DNA of 64,000 nucleotides from Planctomycetota bacterium (GTDB lineage Bacteria > Planctomycetota > Phycisphaerae > Phycisphaerales > SM1A02), in contig JAIOPG010000002.1 of NCBI GenBank assembly GCA_021414025.1, positions 496,001 through 560,000 on the forward strand. Reading direction: 5' to 3'. Positions 27,401 through 35,519 of this stretch are shown here, piece after piece. The position numbers were made by a program, and so were the translations under genes. How positions within the stretch are numbered: the stretch's first letter is position 1; the number at the start of each line of letters is the position of its first letter. Below the pieces are notes generated by a model. It worked only from the letters and a program-made list of their open reading frames with translations, did no database searches and had not been told where the DNA came from.

Positions 27401-28424
27401 CTTGATCCACCTTCATGCGCGGCAGACCGGTTCGCAAGCCCGGCTTGGGGGCCGCCTCCGGCGCAGGCGCCGCGCCGGGAGAGGCGATGGAGATCTGGGC
27501 GGGCTCGTAGCGGACCCATTCGCGCTTGTATCCCGGGAAGAGGATGTTGGCCTCGACATTGCGCACCGTGAGCGTCGCCTCGTCGATCAGGCGATTCGGC
27601 TGGCCGACGATTTCAATCCGGTCGATGGAGCCCTTCAAGTCGATCAACTTCCAGATTTCATGAAACTGATAGGGCAGCATCGGCAGCAGCGACTCGTTGA
27701 AGGAGAGGCCGGTGACCGCCATCCGATAGGCGAAGGTCTCCTCGTTCCAGCTGCCCTTGAGCACCAGGTTGCTCGTGGTCTGATCAGGCTTGGGATCGGG
27801 CGCGGGAAGTTCCGTGAGCTCGAACTCGAAGTCCCTGCGCGACACTCCCTTGGGCTTCACCAGGCCGGTGAAGGCGTGCTGCCCCTCAAGGACCACCGCG
27901 CCGGAGGGGGCCACTGTCAGCGACACGATGTCCAGTCGGTCCAGCTTCGCCTGCTGCAGCCGGATCGGCGAGCCGCCGGGGCCGGACTTGGGCTGCAGGG
28001 CCATGAGATTGAAGATGCCATGGGCGTTTTGGCGCTCCGCGATGTTGATCGCCGCCGATGCGATGTGCAGCTCGCTCACAAAGATCTGGCCCAGCAGGAG
28101 CCGGGTGGGATTCACGGTGACGTCGATCCCCTCGATGGAAACCATCTCGGCGGCGCGGCCCGGCCACTTGGGAACGCGCAGGACCACCTTCTCGACCGTC
28201 AGGTTGCCCCAGCCGTTCCACTGCGCGTTGGTCACTTCGGTGTCGACGCCGCTCTCGCTGGTCACCACGATCCCGATGATCCAGTTGAGCGCCGGAGTGA
28301 AGCGCAGCGACAACCACATCAGGATGGCCAGGAGCACGATGGCGCTGGAAATGCCCCGGCGTCGGATCCAAAAGTAGTGGCCGTGATCCCGAAGCCGGTT
28401 GATGAAATGGTTGCGTTCCAGCAC
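24459..28424 (-). CDS. Giant AsmA-like/DUF3971-type envelope protein
   Basis: The 1321-residue protein starts at a GTG at 28424, has one N-terminal membrane segment (about residues 24-43), then an immense beta-rich periplasmic region. Repeated lines such as LIHIDGTVTEPG, FSADMRINEGQL and VNANISLGGELNGD alternate strands in the AsmA/TamB manner. Near the C-terminus GKIRGYDARLGDLPLAIRLL and LGSGSLDLDAWTISM resemble the AsmA C-terminal region. Proteins of this superfamily form hydrophobic grooves that carry phospholipids between membranes. It is the first gene of the operon with pssA, which fits lipid transport. The assignment is from shape and weak motif likeness. Confidence 0.72.
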   Translation of the reverse strand: MLERNHFINRLRDHGHYFWIRRRGISSAIVLLAILMWLSLRFTPALNWIIGIVVTSESGVDTEVTNAQWNGWGNLTVEKVVLRVPKWPGRAAEMVSIEGIDVTVNPTRLLLGQIFVSELHIASAAINIAERQNAHGIFNLMALQPKSGPGGSPIRLQQAKLDRLDIVSLTVAPSGAVVLEGQHAFTGLVKPKGVSRRDFEFELTELPAPDPKPDQTTSNLVLKGSWNEETFAYRMAVTGLSFNESLLPMLPYQFHEIWKLIDLKGSIDRIEIVGQPNRLIDEATLTVRNVEANILFPGYKREWVRYEPAQISIASPGAAPAPEAAPKPGLRTGLPRMKVDQGTVKFAQNKLSFEDFKGTLHSTRERSLPLPMELDLEIALPSEDQPTDLAAAAAWLEDAIARSGIQARLQIPHFAMTGDSLQQYDGVELPSPAVQVLTNLQARTWDIDLDVTASRPIAPRDPSGTVEAKGLSTKGTLKLTHGSGGYFLFPYMMTDVSATIELNNEVVTIVTLDGKGSGNSLIHIDGTVTEPGDDAGVDLNIKADDVPIDDALKNSFLYGIKKVFALLYDQAAHESLCAAGLLKPGEYEFGGRCGVDLKVQRAVKGGSIVRTTGTIKVRDANVVCSRFPYPVHVASGEIQVEDELITLPVGKWKLTTPTMAKVSFDGVVRIPRSGDERRVFPDLHVAFDKDHVTPLLLAAIPFETPNTTASPPAGWPGTNLSSPARMLRQIGLQGNLSGHGVIGADPDERTTWDFDIMLENGTITPRPAEAGAAPDADQILPNGFNLDRVKAQARLTDQNATLVSLNGSIGEGKVDARGFASLKPKQRWFQATAHQVPIDRWLFGFLPAEKADQALLTWGGCHPTGTIDADVHLVIQEGKPDRRHVVIDPTNVRFAMDGNDAMIKIPCGYLELIDEALHVHDVRMDFIDRLSPMAMIDEAMNARDLTMEDAEQDAPVGHLEASGCASFGKSPRLEANRVLIEAHMDSVEPVFFRILPIDVRERLERIQFRSDGPFDLTNGVFQGPAPDSGIVFSADMRINEGQLNSGVWLKNIHGQLRLRNDDSGPINGAEIDVVNASLTIRDRPITGIHGSLVNHFSNDDFLIPSLEGDFYGGRIWLDAVARGKGTRPWQVNLGVAGSDLPELIAGHAPSKPIHSSDGRVNANISLGGELNGDRPREGRGKIRGYDARLGDLPLAIRLLQVTQLMPPLSESLKEAKIDFYLRGHKVRFEKFDLTCPTLQLLGSGSLDLDAWTISMRFKNRGIIPVASDVLGAATDLFLAIDVEGPVSDPRITAKALPGIGNDPSAEQPDLAPTSSNRTASP

Positions 28425-28480
28425 GATCGCATCTTACGAGATCCGCGGTTTTCGCCCTTGGCTCGTATGCTCCTGCGGCG

Positions 28481-28699
28481 ATGGCGGAGCCCACCCCGGA
28501 AATCTTTGGCATCACGATGATCCTGATCGTGAGCGTGGTGGTCGCGATCTGCGTCGGCCTGCTGAGCATCCCCCTGGTCATGGTGCTGCGAACCTCGCGG
28601 CGGCGCCGTCGCGGTGAGCTCCGCGAGGAACGGAAGAGCGGCACCAAGGTGGTCGATGCCTGGAGCGAATCGGCGCGGCGCATGGGGAAGGATCGATGA
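28481..28699 (+). CDS. Small membrane protein, 72 residues
   Basis: One membrane segment (about residues 10-36, rich in I, V and L) is followed by a very basic cytoplasmic tail (RTSRRRRRGELREERK). The stop overlaps the ATG of the SDR gene (ATGA), and the overlap plus shared strand suggests that it is a real, coupled gene. It is not a family I can name. It is divergent from the AsmA-like operon, 56 bp away. Confidence 0.6.
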   Translation: MAEPTPEIFGITMILIVSVVVAICVGLLSIPLVMVLRTSRRRRRGELREERKSGTKVVDAWSESARRMGKDR

Positions 28700-29427
28700 A
28701 GCCGCGGGCGATGGTGGTGGGGGGATCGCAGCGCGTGGGCCGCGCCGTGGCGCTGGAGCTGGCACGGGCGGGATTCGACCTGGTCGTCACCTATCGGCGC
28801 GATTTTCAGGGGGCCGCCCAAACCCGGACGCTGGCGCTTGAGCTCGGTGCCGAGAGTGCGCTGCTGCGCATGGATCTGGACGACGCCGAGGGCGCGCTGG
28901 CGGCGGCGCACTCGGTGGCGGCCGGCGCGCTGGACGCGCTGATCCTGTCCGCGGCGATGTGGGAAAGGGACTCCGAGGATGCCGACGGGCTGGAACAAGC
29001 GGCGCGCCTCATGCGTGTCAACGCCCGGACACCGACGCAGCTGGCCCGCGCGCTGGCTCCGGCGCTGGAGCGCTCGTCGCTGACCGGCGGGGCCTCGGTC
29101 ATGGCCTTCGGCGACATCCACACTCACGTCCATCCCATCAAGGGATATGGCCGCTACCTGGCGAGCAAGGCGGCGCTGGAAAATGAGTTTCGCGGATTGG
29201 CGCTCGAACTGGCGCCGAAGATCCGGGTCAATGTGATCGTGGCGGGCGTGATCGCCTGGCCGGACTCCATGGACGACTCCCAGCGCGCCCTCTACCTCGA
29301 GCGCGTGCCGCTGGGACGCGCGGGCACGCCCAAGGACGCCGCCGCGCTGGTCCGCTTCGTGACGCTTGAGGCGCCCTTCATGACCGGGGCCGCGATCACG
29401 CTTGATGGCGGTCGGTCGCTGCGCTGA
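28696..29427 (+). CDS. Short-chain dehydrogenase/reductase (FolM/pteridine-reductase-like)
   Basis: The 243-residue protein has the SDR cofactor motif as VVGGSQRVGRAVALELA (residues 7-23) and the catalytic Tyr-Lys pair in GYGRYLASKAAL near residue 155. VNVIVAGVIAWP near 180 and GAAITLDGGRSL at the C-terminus complete the fold. The R in SQRVGR is what pteridine reductases and FolM show in place of the usual GxGxG, and it favours NADPH. Dihydrofolate/dihydromonapterin reduction is one possibility, fatty-acyl or sugar SDR roles are others. GGAAGGA lies seven bases upstream of the start. Confidence 0.85.
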   Translation: MKPRAMVVGGSQRVGRAVALELARAGFDLVVTYRRDFQGAAQTRTLALELGAESALLRMDLDDAEGALAAAHSVAAGALDALILSAAMWERDSEDADGLEQAARLMRVNARTPTQLARALAPALERSSLTGGASVMAFGDIHTHVHPIKGYGRYLASKAALENEFRGLALELAPKIRVNVIVAGVIAWPDSMDDSQRALYLERVPLGRAGTPKDAAALVRFVTLEAPFMTGAAITLDGGRSLR

Positions 29428-29439
29428 TCCGCGCAAACT

Positions 29440-30444
29440 TCAGGGCTTCGCGTGCGGCGCCTTGATTTCGTCCCGGATCAGCTCGTAGTAGGCCGCAGGG
29501 GCGTTGGCCTGGCGGGCTTTCTCAAGAAAGACCAGCGCGTTCTCCTGATGACCGGCCCGTGACCATTCGCGGGCGGCCTCAAGCAGGGGCTCCGGTTCCA
29601 TCAGCGACGCGGTCGCGATCCGCTCCCAGACTTCGGCACTCTCGGCGTGCTTGCCGGCGTTGGCCAGCGACCGGGCGCAGAGCTCGCTCGTCGCCCGGTC
29701 GGCGCTTCCGATGGAGACTCCCCCCAGCAGCATTTCCGCAGCCTCGCCGGGATGGCCGGCGCCGCGCAGCAGGGCCGCGGCGCGAAGGCGGATCGCGGCG
29801 TCGTTGGGGGCGAGCGAGCGTGCATGCCGCATGTGCTCGATGGCCGGGTCGGACTCGCCGCTCTGAGCCAGCGCCTCCGCCATGCCCATCTCGAGGTCGG
29901 GGGAATCCGGCTGCAATTTCAGGGCCATCTCCAGCAGCCCGACCGCCGTCCAAGGCTGGTTGGAGACGTTCCACATCATGGCCTCGAGGTAGAGATGCTG
30001 CGGATTTCCCGGCTCGAGCTGCCGCGCCCGCTGGTGGAAGCGGATGGCCTCCTCAATCCGCCCCGCGGAGTAGGCGGCGACGCCCGCCGCGGATTGAAGG
30101 CCGGGGCTGGTGGGGCGCTGCGCCGCGACCCGGGCGTAGGCGTCGGCGGTCTCGTTGCGCAAGCGCGGTGTCGGATTCGCGTTGCACAGGCTCAGCAGCG
30201 CGCGGGCCAGGGCCTCGCCGGCCAGTGGATCATTGGGGGCCTTGACCGCCAGTTCCCGCGCGACCTTCAGCGCATTCTCGAATTTGCCCGCGTCGATGAG
30301 CCGGTCCATCGACGCGATGGCCATCTGCGTCTGCGCCGCAGTGGGCGCGGCCGCGGGCTTCCGGTCGTCGCAGCCCGCCGCCCACAGCAGCGCTGACAGC
30401 AGCAGAATTCCAGGTGCGCGTAAGCGGTAGTATGGCTTTGCCAT
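29440..30444 (-). CDS. TPR-repeat lipoprotein
   Basis: The 334-residue protein has a lipoprotein signal (ILLLSALLWAAGC, Cys at residue 25) followed by helical pairs of TPR type. Examples are NALKVARELAVKAPNDPLAG near residue 58, GRIEEAIRFHQRARQLEPGN near 132 and SDPAIEHMRHARSLAPNDA near 200. It is probably a periplasmic or outer-membrane adaptor. Its ATG shares the CATG at 30442-30445 with the divergent valS start, and no alternative ATG is available before the lipobox. Partner unknown. Confidence 0.85.
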   Translation of the reverse strand: MAKPYYRLRAPGILLLSALLWAAGCDDRKPAAAPTAAQTQMAIASMDRLIDAGKFENALKVARELAVKAPNDPLAGEALARALLSLCNANPTPRLRNETADAYARVAAQRPTSPGLQSAAGVAAYSAGRIEEAIRFHQRARQLEPGNPQHLYLEAMMWNVSNQPWTAVGLLEMALKLQPDSPDLEMGMAEALAQSGESDPAIEHMRHARSLAPNDAAIRLRAAALLRGAGHPGEAAEMLLGGVSIGSADRATSELCARSLANAGKHAESAEVWERIATASLMEPEPLLEAAREWSRAGHQENALVFLEKARQANAPAAYYELIRDEIKAPHAKP

Positions 30445-33400
30445 GTCGCAAGCTCAAAAGGAAGCGATTCCAAATTCCGCCGCCGAACTCGACGCCAGCG
30501 GGCTGCCGAAATCCTACCGCCCCGGCGACCACGAGGGCAGGATCGCGGCGCGATGGAAGGAGAGCGGCTGCTTTCGGGCGAATCCCGATTCGAAGGCGGA
30601 ACCCTTCACCATCTTCATTCCGCCGCCCAACGTCACGGCCGCGCTGCACCTGGGCCACGCCCTGAACAACACGCTGCAGGATGCGCTGGCCCGGCAGGCG
30701 CGGATGCGCGGGCGCGACGTGCTCTGGCTGCCGGGCACGGACCATGCCAGCATCTCGACCCAGGGGGTCATCGAGCGCCGGCTGGCGCTGCAGGGGAAGA
30801 AGCGGACGGATTACACGCGCGAAGCCTTCGTGGCGCTGGCCCAGGCCTGGAAGGATGAGTATGAGCGGGTGATCCTGGAGCAGCTTGTGGTCATGGGCTG
30901 CTCCTGCGACTACGACCGGACCCGTTTCACCATGGATTCCGTCTGCACCGCGGCTGTTCGGGAGGCTTTTTTCCGCCTCTTCAAGGAAGGGCTGATCGAG
31001 CGGGGGTATCGCCTGGCCAACTGGGACCCGGTCTCCCGCACCGCCATCGCCGACGACGAGACGGAGATGCGCGAGGTCGAGGGGCGGATGTGGTACTTGA
31101 AATATCCGCTGAGCGATGGCAGCGGCACCGTCACCGTGGCCACCACGCGCCCCGAGACGATGCTGGGGGACACGGCGGTCGCCATCAATCCCAAGGATCC
31201 GCGCGCCGCGGCGCTGCGCGGCAAGAAAGTGCGCCTGCCCATTGTCGGGCGCGAAATTCCGATCGTCGAGGACAGCTATGTGGTCATGCCGCTGGCGATG
31301 GGCGGTGACGCGGGCGACGCCAAGGCCGAGGTCGCCACCGGCTTCCTGAAGGTCACGCCGGCGCATGATCCCAACGATTTCGAGATTGGACGGCGGCACA
31401 ACCTTGCGGTGATCAACGTGCTCGGACCTGACGCCTCCATCTCAGACCGTCACGGCTGGAAGGATGTCTCGGCGGAGGCGAAAAAATTCGTCGGCATGTC
31501 GCGCGAGGATGCGCGCAAGGCGGTCGTGGCCTGGTTCCGCGCCAACGGATTGCTGGAGAACGAGCGACCATGGAATCATGCGGTCGGCCACAGCGAACGC
31601 AGCGGAGCGGTGATCGAGCCCTGGCTCAGCGACCAGTGGTTCGTGCGCGTGACCGACGAGCGGCTGCGCGGCGCCGCGCTCAAGGCGATGGTGCCCGATC
31701 AATTCGAGGGAAAATCGCCGGCGGGCAAAGCCGTGGGCGACGGCGAATTGCGCTTCTTCCCCTCGCGCTACGCCCGGACCTTCCAGAGCTGGCATGAATC
31801 GCTGCGCGACTGGTGCATCAGCCGGCAGCTCTGGTGGGGGCACCGGATTCCGGTGTGGACCCGTGATGCCAAGGACGAGGCGCTGGCGCAATCCGCCGCG
31901 CTGCGCGGCGCCGAGATGCAGCCGGTCGATTCCAAGTGGACCAAGCTCGGCGCGGCGCATCGCATGCGAAAGCGCGACGATGGCAGCGTCGAGGAGTCGG
32001 TCTGTCTGCCGCTCGAGCTCGACCGACTCGCCGCGGATCTGAATGCCGCCGGCTTCACGCAGGATCCCGATGTGCTCGACACCTGGTTCAGCTCGGCGCT
32101 CTGGCCGATGGGCACGCTCGGCTGGCCTCATCCCGAAAAGCAACCCGGAATGAAGGGAATGCTGGAGCGCTACAACCCCAGCACCGTCCTCTGCACGGCC
32201 CGCGAGATCATCACCCTGTGGGTGAGCCGCATGACCATGTTCAACCGCTATTTCCTGGGCGGCAAGGTTCCCTTCCGCCAGGTCTACATCCATCCGGTGA
32301 TCCAGGATGGCTTCGGACAGAAGATGAGCAAGACCCTGGGCAACGGACTCGATCCACGCGATGTCATTCACAGCCATGGCGCCGACGCGATGCGCTTCAC
32401 GATGCTCGACCTCACCACCGACACCCAGGATGTCCGGATGCAGATCGACATGGTCGATCCGGAGTCGGGCGAAGCCTTCGAGCCTGCGTTCATCCTTGCG
32501 CCCAGCGGACACAAGGTGGCGGCCCCGATCCAGAAGAGCCCGAAGAATCCCCTCAAGACCATGGTCTCCTCCTACGGCGCCGCCAGCGGAGTGGCAGAGC
32601 CCAGCGAAACCCAGCCTCTGGCCCGCAACACCTCGAGCCGGTTCGATCTGGGTCGCAACGTGGTGACCAAACTCTGGAACGCGGCGCGCTTCGCGCTGAT
32701 GAACGCGACTGCTCCCGCGACCGAAATCGATCCGGCGGCGCGACCCTTGCTCGATCGATGGATCCTTTCGAGGGTGGCCGGCGCCGTCGCGCGGGCGGAC
32801 CGCGCCCTGGCCGAGTACAAGTTCAGCGAATATGCGGCCTCGTGCTATGACCTCTTGTGGCGCGATTATTGCGACTGGTACCTGGAGGCTGCCAAGCCGA
32901 CCGCGAAGAACGATCCGGCCCAGCAGTGCGTCATGGCCTGCGCGCTGAGCGCCATTGTGCGCCTGCTGCATCCGGCGATGCCCTATGTGACCGAAGCCTT
33001 GTGGCCCGCGGTGAGTCGGCACGCGGCCTGCTCGGTGCGGGGCTTGCAGTTGAGGCCGAGCGAGCTCCTGGCGACCGCGGGATGGCCGGTGGCGCAGGGC
33101 TCGCTCTCGGATCCCAAGGCCGAGGCGGCTTTCGCGCGGGCGCAGAGCCTGGTCGAAGCCATTCGAAACGTGCGCGGCGAGCGGCAGGTGCCCCCGAAGA
33201 AGCGCATCAAGCTGCTGGCCGGTGCCAAGGCCATGGAAGTGATTGCACTCGCGGGCGGCGTCGTGGAGACGCTCGCCGGTGTGGACGGGGTTGTGCCGGC
33301 CGGGCCATCACGCTCGCCGGTGGCGGCGGCCATGACCTTTGAGGGCGAGGAGTGCTGGCTTGACGGCCTGGTCGACCAGCTCGACGCCGGCGCGGAGCGC

Positions 33401-33583
33401 ACCCGCCTGACCAAGCTGCTCTCCGAAAAGCGGCGCTCCGTCGATGGCTACCGGGGTAAACTCTCCAACGCGGGCTACGTGGCAAAGGCCCCGCCGGAAG
33501 TCGTGGAGGACACCCGGAACATGCTGGTTGCGGCCGAAGCGGAATTGGCCGCCGTGGAGCGCTCATTGAAGGATCTCGGATGA
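30443..33583 (+). CDS. valS: Valyl-tRNA synthetase
   Basis: The 1046-residue enzyme has the class I HIGH motif as PPNVTAALHLGHALN near residue 60, the CP1 editing-domain segment TTRPETMLGDTAVAINP near 240, and the KMSKS loop as GQKMSKTLGN near 625. It ends in a C-terminal coiled coil (about 975-1046) that contacts tRNA-Val. It charges valine and edits threonine. The motif after HIGH reads LPGTDHASIST, whereas many ValRS have GTDHAGIAT. Length exceeds the usual 880-950, partly from a longer insert around residues 480-540. No ribosome binding site is evident and its start codon is embedded in that of the divergent TPR gene. Confidence 0.96.
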   Translation: MSQAQKEAIPNSAAELDASGLPKSYRPGDHEGRIAARWKESGCFRANPDSKAEPFTIFIPPPNVTAALHLGHALNNTLQDALARQARMRGRDVLWLPGTDHASISTQGVIERRLALQGKKRTDYTREAFVALAQAWKDEYERVILEQLVVMGCSCDYDRTRFTMDSVCTAAVREAFFRLFKEGLIERGYRLANWDPVSRTAIADDETEMREVEGRMWYLKYPLSDGSGTVTVATTRPETMLGDTAVAINPKDPRAAALRGKKVRLPIVGREIPIVEDSYVVMPLAMGGDAGDAKAEVATGFLKVTPAHDPNDFEIGRRHNLAVINVLGPDASISDRHGWKDVSAEAKKFVGMSREDARKAVVAWFRANGLLENERPWNHAVGHSERSGAVIEPWLSDQWFVRVTDERLRGAALKAMVPDQFEGKSPAGKAVGDGELRFFPSRYARTFQSWHESLRDWCISRQLWWGHRIPVWTRDAKDEALAQSAALRGAEMQPVDSKWTKLGAAHRMRKRDDGSVEESVCLPLELDRLAADLNAAGFTQDPDVLDTWFSSALWPMGTLGWPHPEKQPGMKGMLERYNPSTVLCTAREIITLWVSRMTMFNRYFLGGKVPFRQVYIHPVIQDGFGQKMSKTLGNGLDPRDVIHSHGADAMRFTMLDLTTDTQDVRMQIDMVDPESGEAFEPAFILAPSGHKVAAPIQKSPKNPLKTMVSSYGAASGVAEPSETQPLARNTSSRFDLGRNVVTKLWNAARFALMNATAPATEIDPAARPLLDRWILSRVAGAVARADRALAEYKFSEYAASCYDLLWRDYCDWYLEAAKPTAKNDPAQQCVMACALSAIVRLLHPAMPYVTEALWPAVSRHAACSVRGLQLRPSELLATAGWPVAQGSLSDPKAEAAFARAQSLVEAIRNVRGERQVPPKKRIKLLAGAKAMEVIALAGGVVETLAGVDGVVPAGPSRSPVAAAMTFEGEECWLDGLVDQLDAGAERTRLTKLLSEKRRSVDGYRGKLSNAGYVAKAPPEVVEDTRNMLVAAEAELAAVERSLKDLG

Positions 33584-34707
33584 AGCACCAACTTTCCATC
33601 CTGCTCTCGGCCCTGCTCGGCGCGGGTTGCGCCAGCGCGCCAAGCCCGACCCGCGCGGCGGACAAGGCGCCGCCCGAGGTGCATCCGGGTTCGGTCACCG
33701 ACGCCGGCGCGGCAGCGCCGATCACCAAGGAGAATTGGAGCGAGGGCGGTAGCAACGGCATGCTGGTCCGGACCCCGCACTACCAGCTGCGGCTTTCGCT
33801 GCGCGACCAGGCCTTCGGCGAGCGCATGCCCCAGTTCATGGAGTGCTGCTTCCAGACCTACGGCAGCGCCCTCTGTCCCATCAACTTTCCCGAGACTCCG
33901 CTGGAGATGTACATCTTCAGTGAGAAGAGCGCCTGGGAAAATTGGACCCGCAAGCGGCTGGGCCGCGACGCGGAGATGTACATCGGTCTGGGCAAGGGCG
34001 GCTACACCACCGACGCCGTCAGCGTGCTCTACGACATCGGCCGCTTCGACACGCAGACCATCGCCGCCCACGAGGGGTGGCACCAGTTTAGCCAGCGCGC
34101 CTTGCAGCATCCGCTTCCCAACTGGCTCGAGGAGGGCATCGCCTGCTACATGGAGGGCACGCGGCTTTCGCGCGACGGCGGCCCCTCGACCTTCAAGCCC
34201 TGGCGCAACTTCGAGCGCTGGTCGGAGCTGCGCCGAAGCCTGCGCGCCGGGCAGCTGATCCCGCTGGGCGATCTGCTCGACGGATCGCCGCAGGATTTTC
34301 TGCGCGACGGAAAGAACTCGCTGCTGACCTATTACGCGGAGGTCTGGGCGCTCGTGCAGTTCCTGCAGGATGGCGAGGGTGGCAAGTACCGCGAGAAACT
34401 CTCGCAGGTTGTCCAGGACGCCGCCTCGGGCAAGCTCGCGGGGCGGCTCGCTTCAAGCCCGGCGATCGTCGGCAAGAGCGGCCGCGAGCGGGCCATCCAG
34501 CTGCGCTCCGGCAATGCGGTGGTCCTGGAGTATTTCAACCCCGACTTCGCAACCTTCCGCGATGAGTTCGACACCTTCGTCAAGGCGATCACCGAGCGCA
34601 GCGCCGGCGACAAGATCGCCCGCGGCGAATTTCCGCTGAAGCCCGCCGAGCCTGCGGCGGCCGGCGCCGTCAGCGGCAAGGTCGACGTCGAAAATAAAAG
34701 TCGCTGA
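33580..34707 (+). CDS. Lipoprotein with HEGWH metallopeptidase-like motif (DUF1570-like)
   Basis: The 375-residue protein has a lipoprotein signal (ILLSALLGAGC, Cys at residue 17) and AAHEGWHQFSQR at residues 162-173. That gives an HExxH zinc-site motif, followed by NWLEEGIACYMEG about 18 residues on, where the Glu can be the third ligand as in gluzincins. A DUF1570-type domain common in planctomycetes has this layout. It should therefore be a membrane-attached zinc peptidase or an inactive relative, acting outside the cytoplasm. The start overlaps the valS stop (ATGA). The substrate is unknown. Confidence 0.75.
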   Translation: MKHQLSILLSALLGAGCASAPSPTRAADKAPPEVHPGSVTDAGAAAPITKENWSEGGSNGMLVRTPHYQLRLSLRDQAFGERMPQFMECCFQTYGSALCPINFPETPLEMYIFSEKSAWENWTRKRLGRDAEMYIGLGKGGYTTDAVSVLYDIGRFDTQTIAAHEGWHQFSQRALQHPLPNWLEEGIACYMEGTRLSRDGGPSTFKPWRNFERWSELRRSLRAGQLIPLGDLLDGSPQDFLRDGKNSLLTYYAEVWALVQFLQDGEGGKYREKLSQVVQDAASGKLAGRLASSPAIVGKSGRERAIQLRSGNAVVLEYFNPDFATFRDEFDTFVKAITERSAGDKIARGEFPLKPAEPAAAGAVSGKVDVENKSR

Positions 34708-34718
34708 TTCCGATCAAA

Positions 34719-34804
34719 GGTGGGGAGGGGATTCGAACCCCTGAGACCCTTTCAGGCCTAGCCGATTTCAAGTCGGCTGCGTTCAACCACTCTGCCACCC
34801 CACC
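34719..34804 (-). tRNA. tRNA-Ser (anticodon UGA)
   Basis: The minus strand folds as a class II tRNA: acceptor GGTGGGG/CCCCACC, T8 and D-arm GCAGAGTGGTTGAACGC, anticodon arm with loop CTTGAAA giving anticodon TGA, a long variable arm (GGCCTGAAAGGGTCTC), and T-arm AGGGGTTCGAATCCCCT. A long variable arm plus UGA means serine (UCA codons). CCA is not encoded. Base 73 reads as T, whereas G is usual for bacterial tRNA-Ser. Confidence 0.93.
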
Positions 34805-34837
34805 GGTGGAGCGGGGGGATCCTACCCGCCGCGTGTG

Positions 34838-35464
34838 TCACGTCGCGACCAATGAACGAATCACCGCCCACGCCAGCAGCAGCACGGCGATCATCGAGCC
34901 GCACGCGACCGCGGTGGAGAAGAGCAGCCACAGGTGCAGGCGGTTCTGGATCTTGCCGACGGTCTCGTCGCGCTCGCGGAGCCGGTCGAGCAAGCCGACC
35001 AGGGCGTCGGAATTGCGGCGCTGTCCGCTGGAGAGATCGCCCACGCCCTGCGAGAGGGTGGCGACGGCCTCCGCGATGCGCTGCGCCGCCTGGTGGTTCA
35101 GGTCCAATTGCTGCTGGACCAGGCCGAAGGTGTCGGTCTGCTGCGAGACGCCGGTGGCGATGCGCTGCAGGATGGATTCGATCGATTCGTCGCGCTGGCG
35201 CGACTGGACCAGCGCCGTGGCGATGGCTTCACCCAGGCGGGCCTGCTGCCGGGCGATCTCGGGAAGGGCCTGCAGCGACTCAGGCAACTGGCGCAGCAGG
35301 GGCATGATGTTCTGGCGATCCTGCTCATCTTCGTGCAGCCGCTCGGCGAGTTCGGTGATCGCCGTCGCCACCGCCGCCGCGTCGGGAACGCGCCGGGCGT
35401 GGACCGGCTCGGGTTCCTCGGGGGGACCAAGCAGCAGCTGACCCATGGAACGGAAAAGCTTCAT
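34838..35464 (-). CDS. Coiled-coil protein with C-terminal membrane anchor
   Basis: From the ATG at 35464 the product is 208 residues. Residues 30-175 are rich in Q, E, L and A with heptad character (VATAITELAERLHEDEQDRQ, GEAIATALVQSRQRDESIES). One membrane segment near the C-terminus (about 180-203) follows. This resembles tail-anchored coiled-coil proteins and, loosely, methyl-accepting chemotaxis signalling helices, but no conserved tip motif is seen. An ATG at residue 7 is an alternative start. It is divergent from the btuF-like gene, 55 bp away. Function unknown. Confidence 0.65.
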   Translation of the reverse strand: MKLFRSMGQLLLGPPEEPEPVHARRVPDAAAVATAITELAERLHEDEQDRQNIMPLLRQLPESLQALPEIARQQARLGEAIATALVQSRQRDESIESILQRIATGVSQQTDTFGLVQQQLDLNHQAAQRIAEAVATLSQGVGDLSSGQRRNSDALVGLLDRLRERDETVGKIQNRLHLWLLFSTAVACGSMIAVLLLAWAVIRSLVAT

Positions 35465-35519
35465 CTCAACGCGAGAGTGTAGCGGGAGAGGGTCGGGCGT
35501 TGGGTGATACCCTGTTCCG

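Noticed and set aside
24708-28520. Two long plus-strand open frames (about 614 and 554 codons)
   Set aside because: Both are antisense to the AsmA-like gene and have low-complexity Arg/Ala/Gly/Val composition typical of shadows.
35465-35519. Cobalamin riboswitch ahead of the btuF-like gene
   Set aside because: The gap to the divergent gene is only 55 bp and shows no B12-box, too short for the aptamer.
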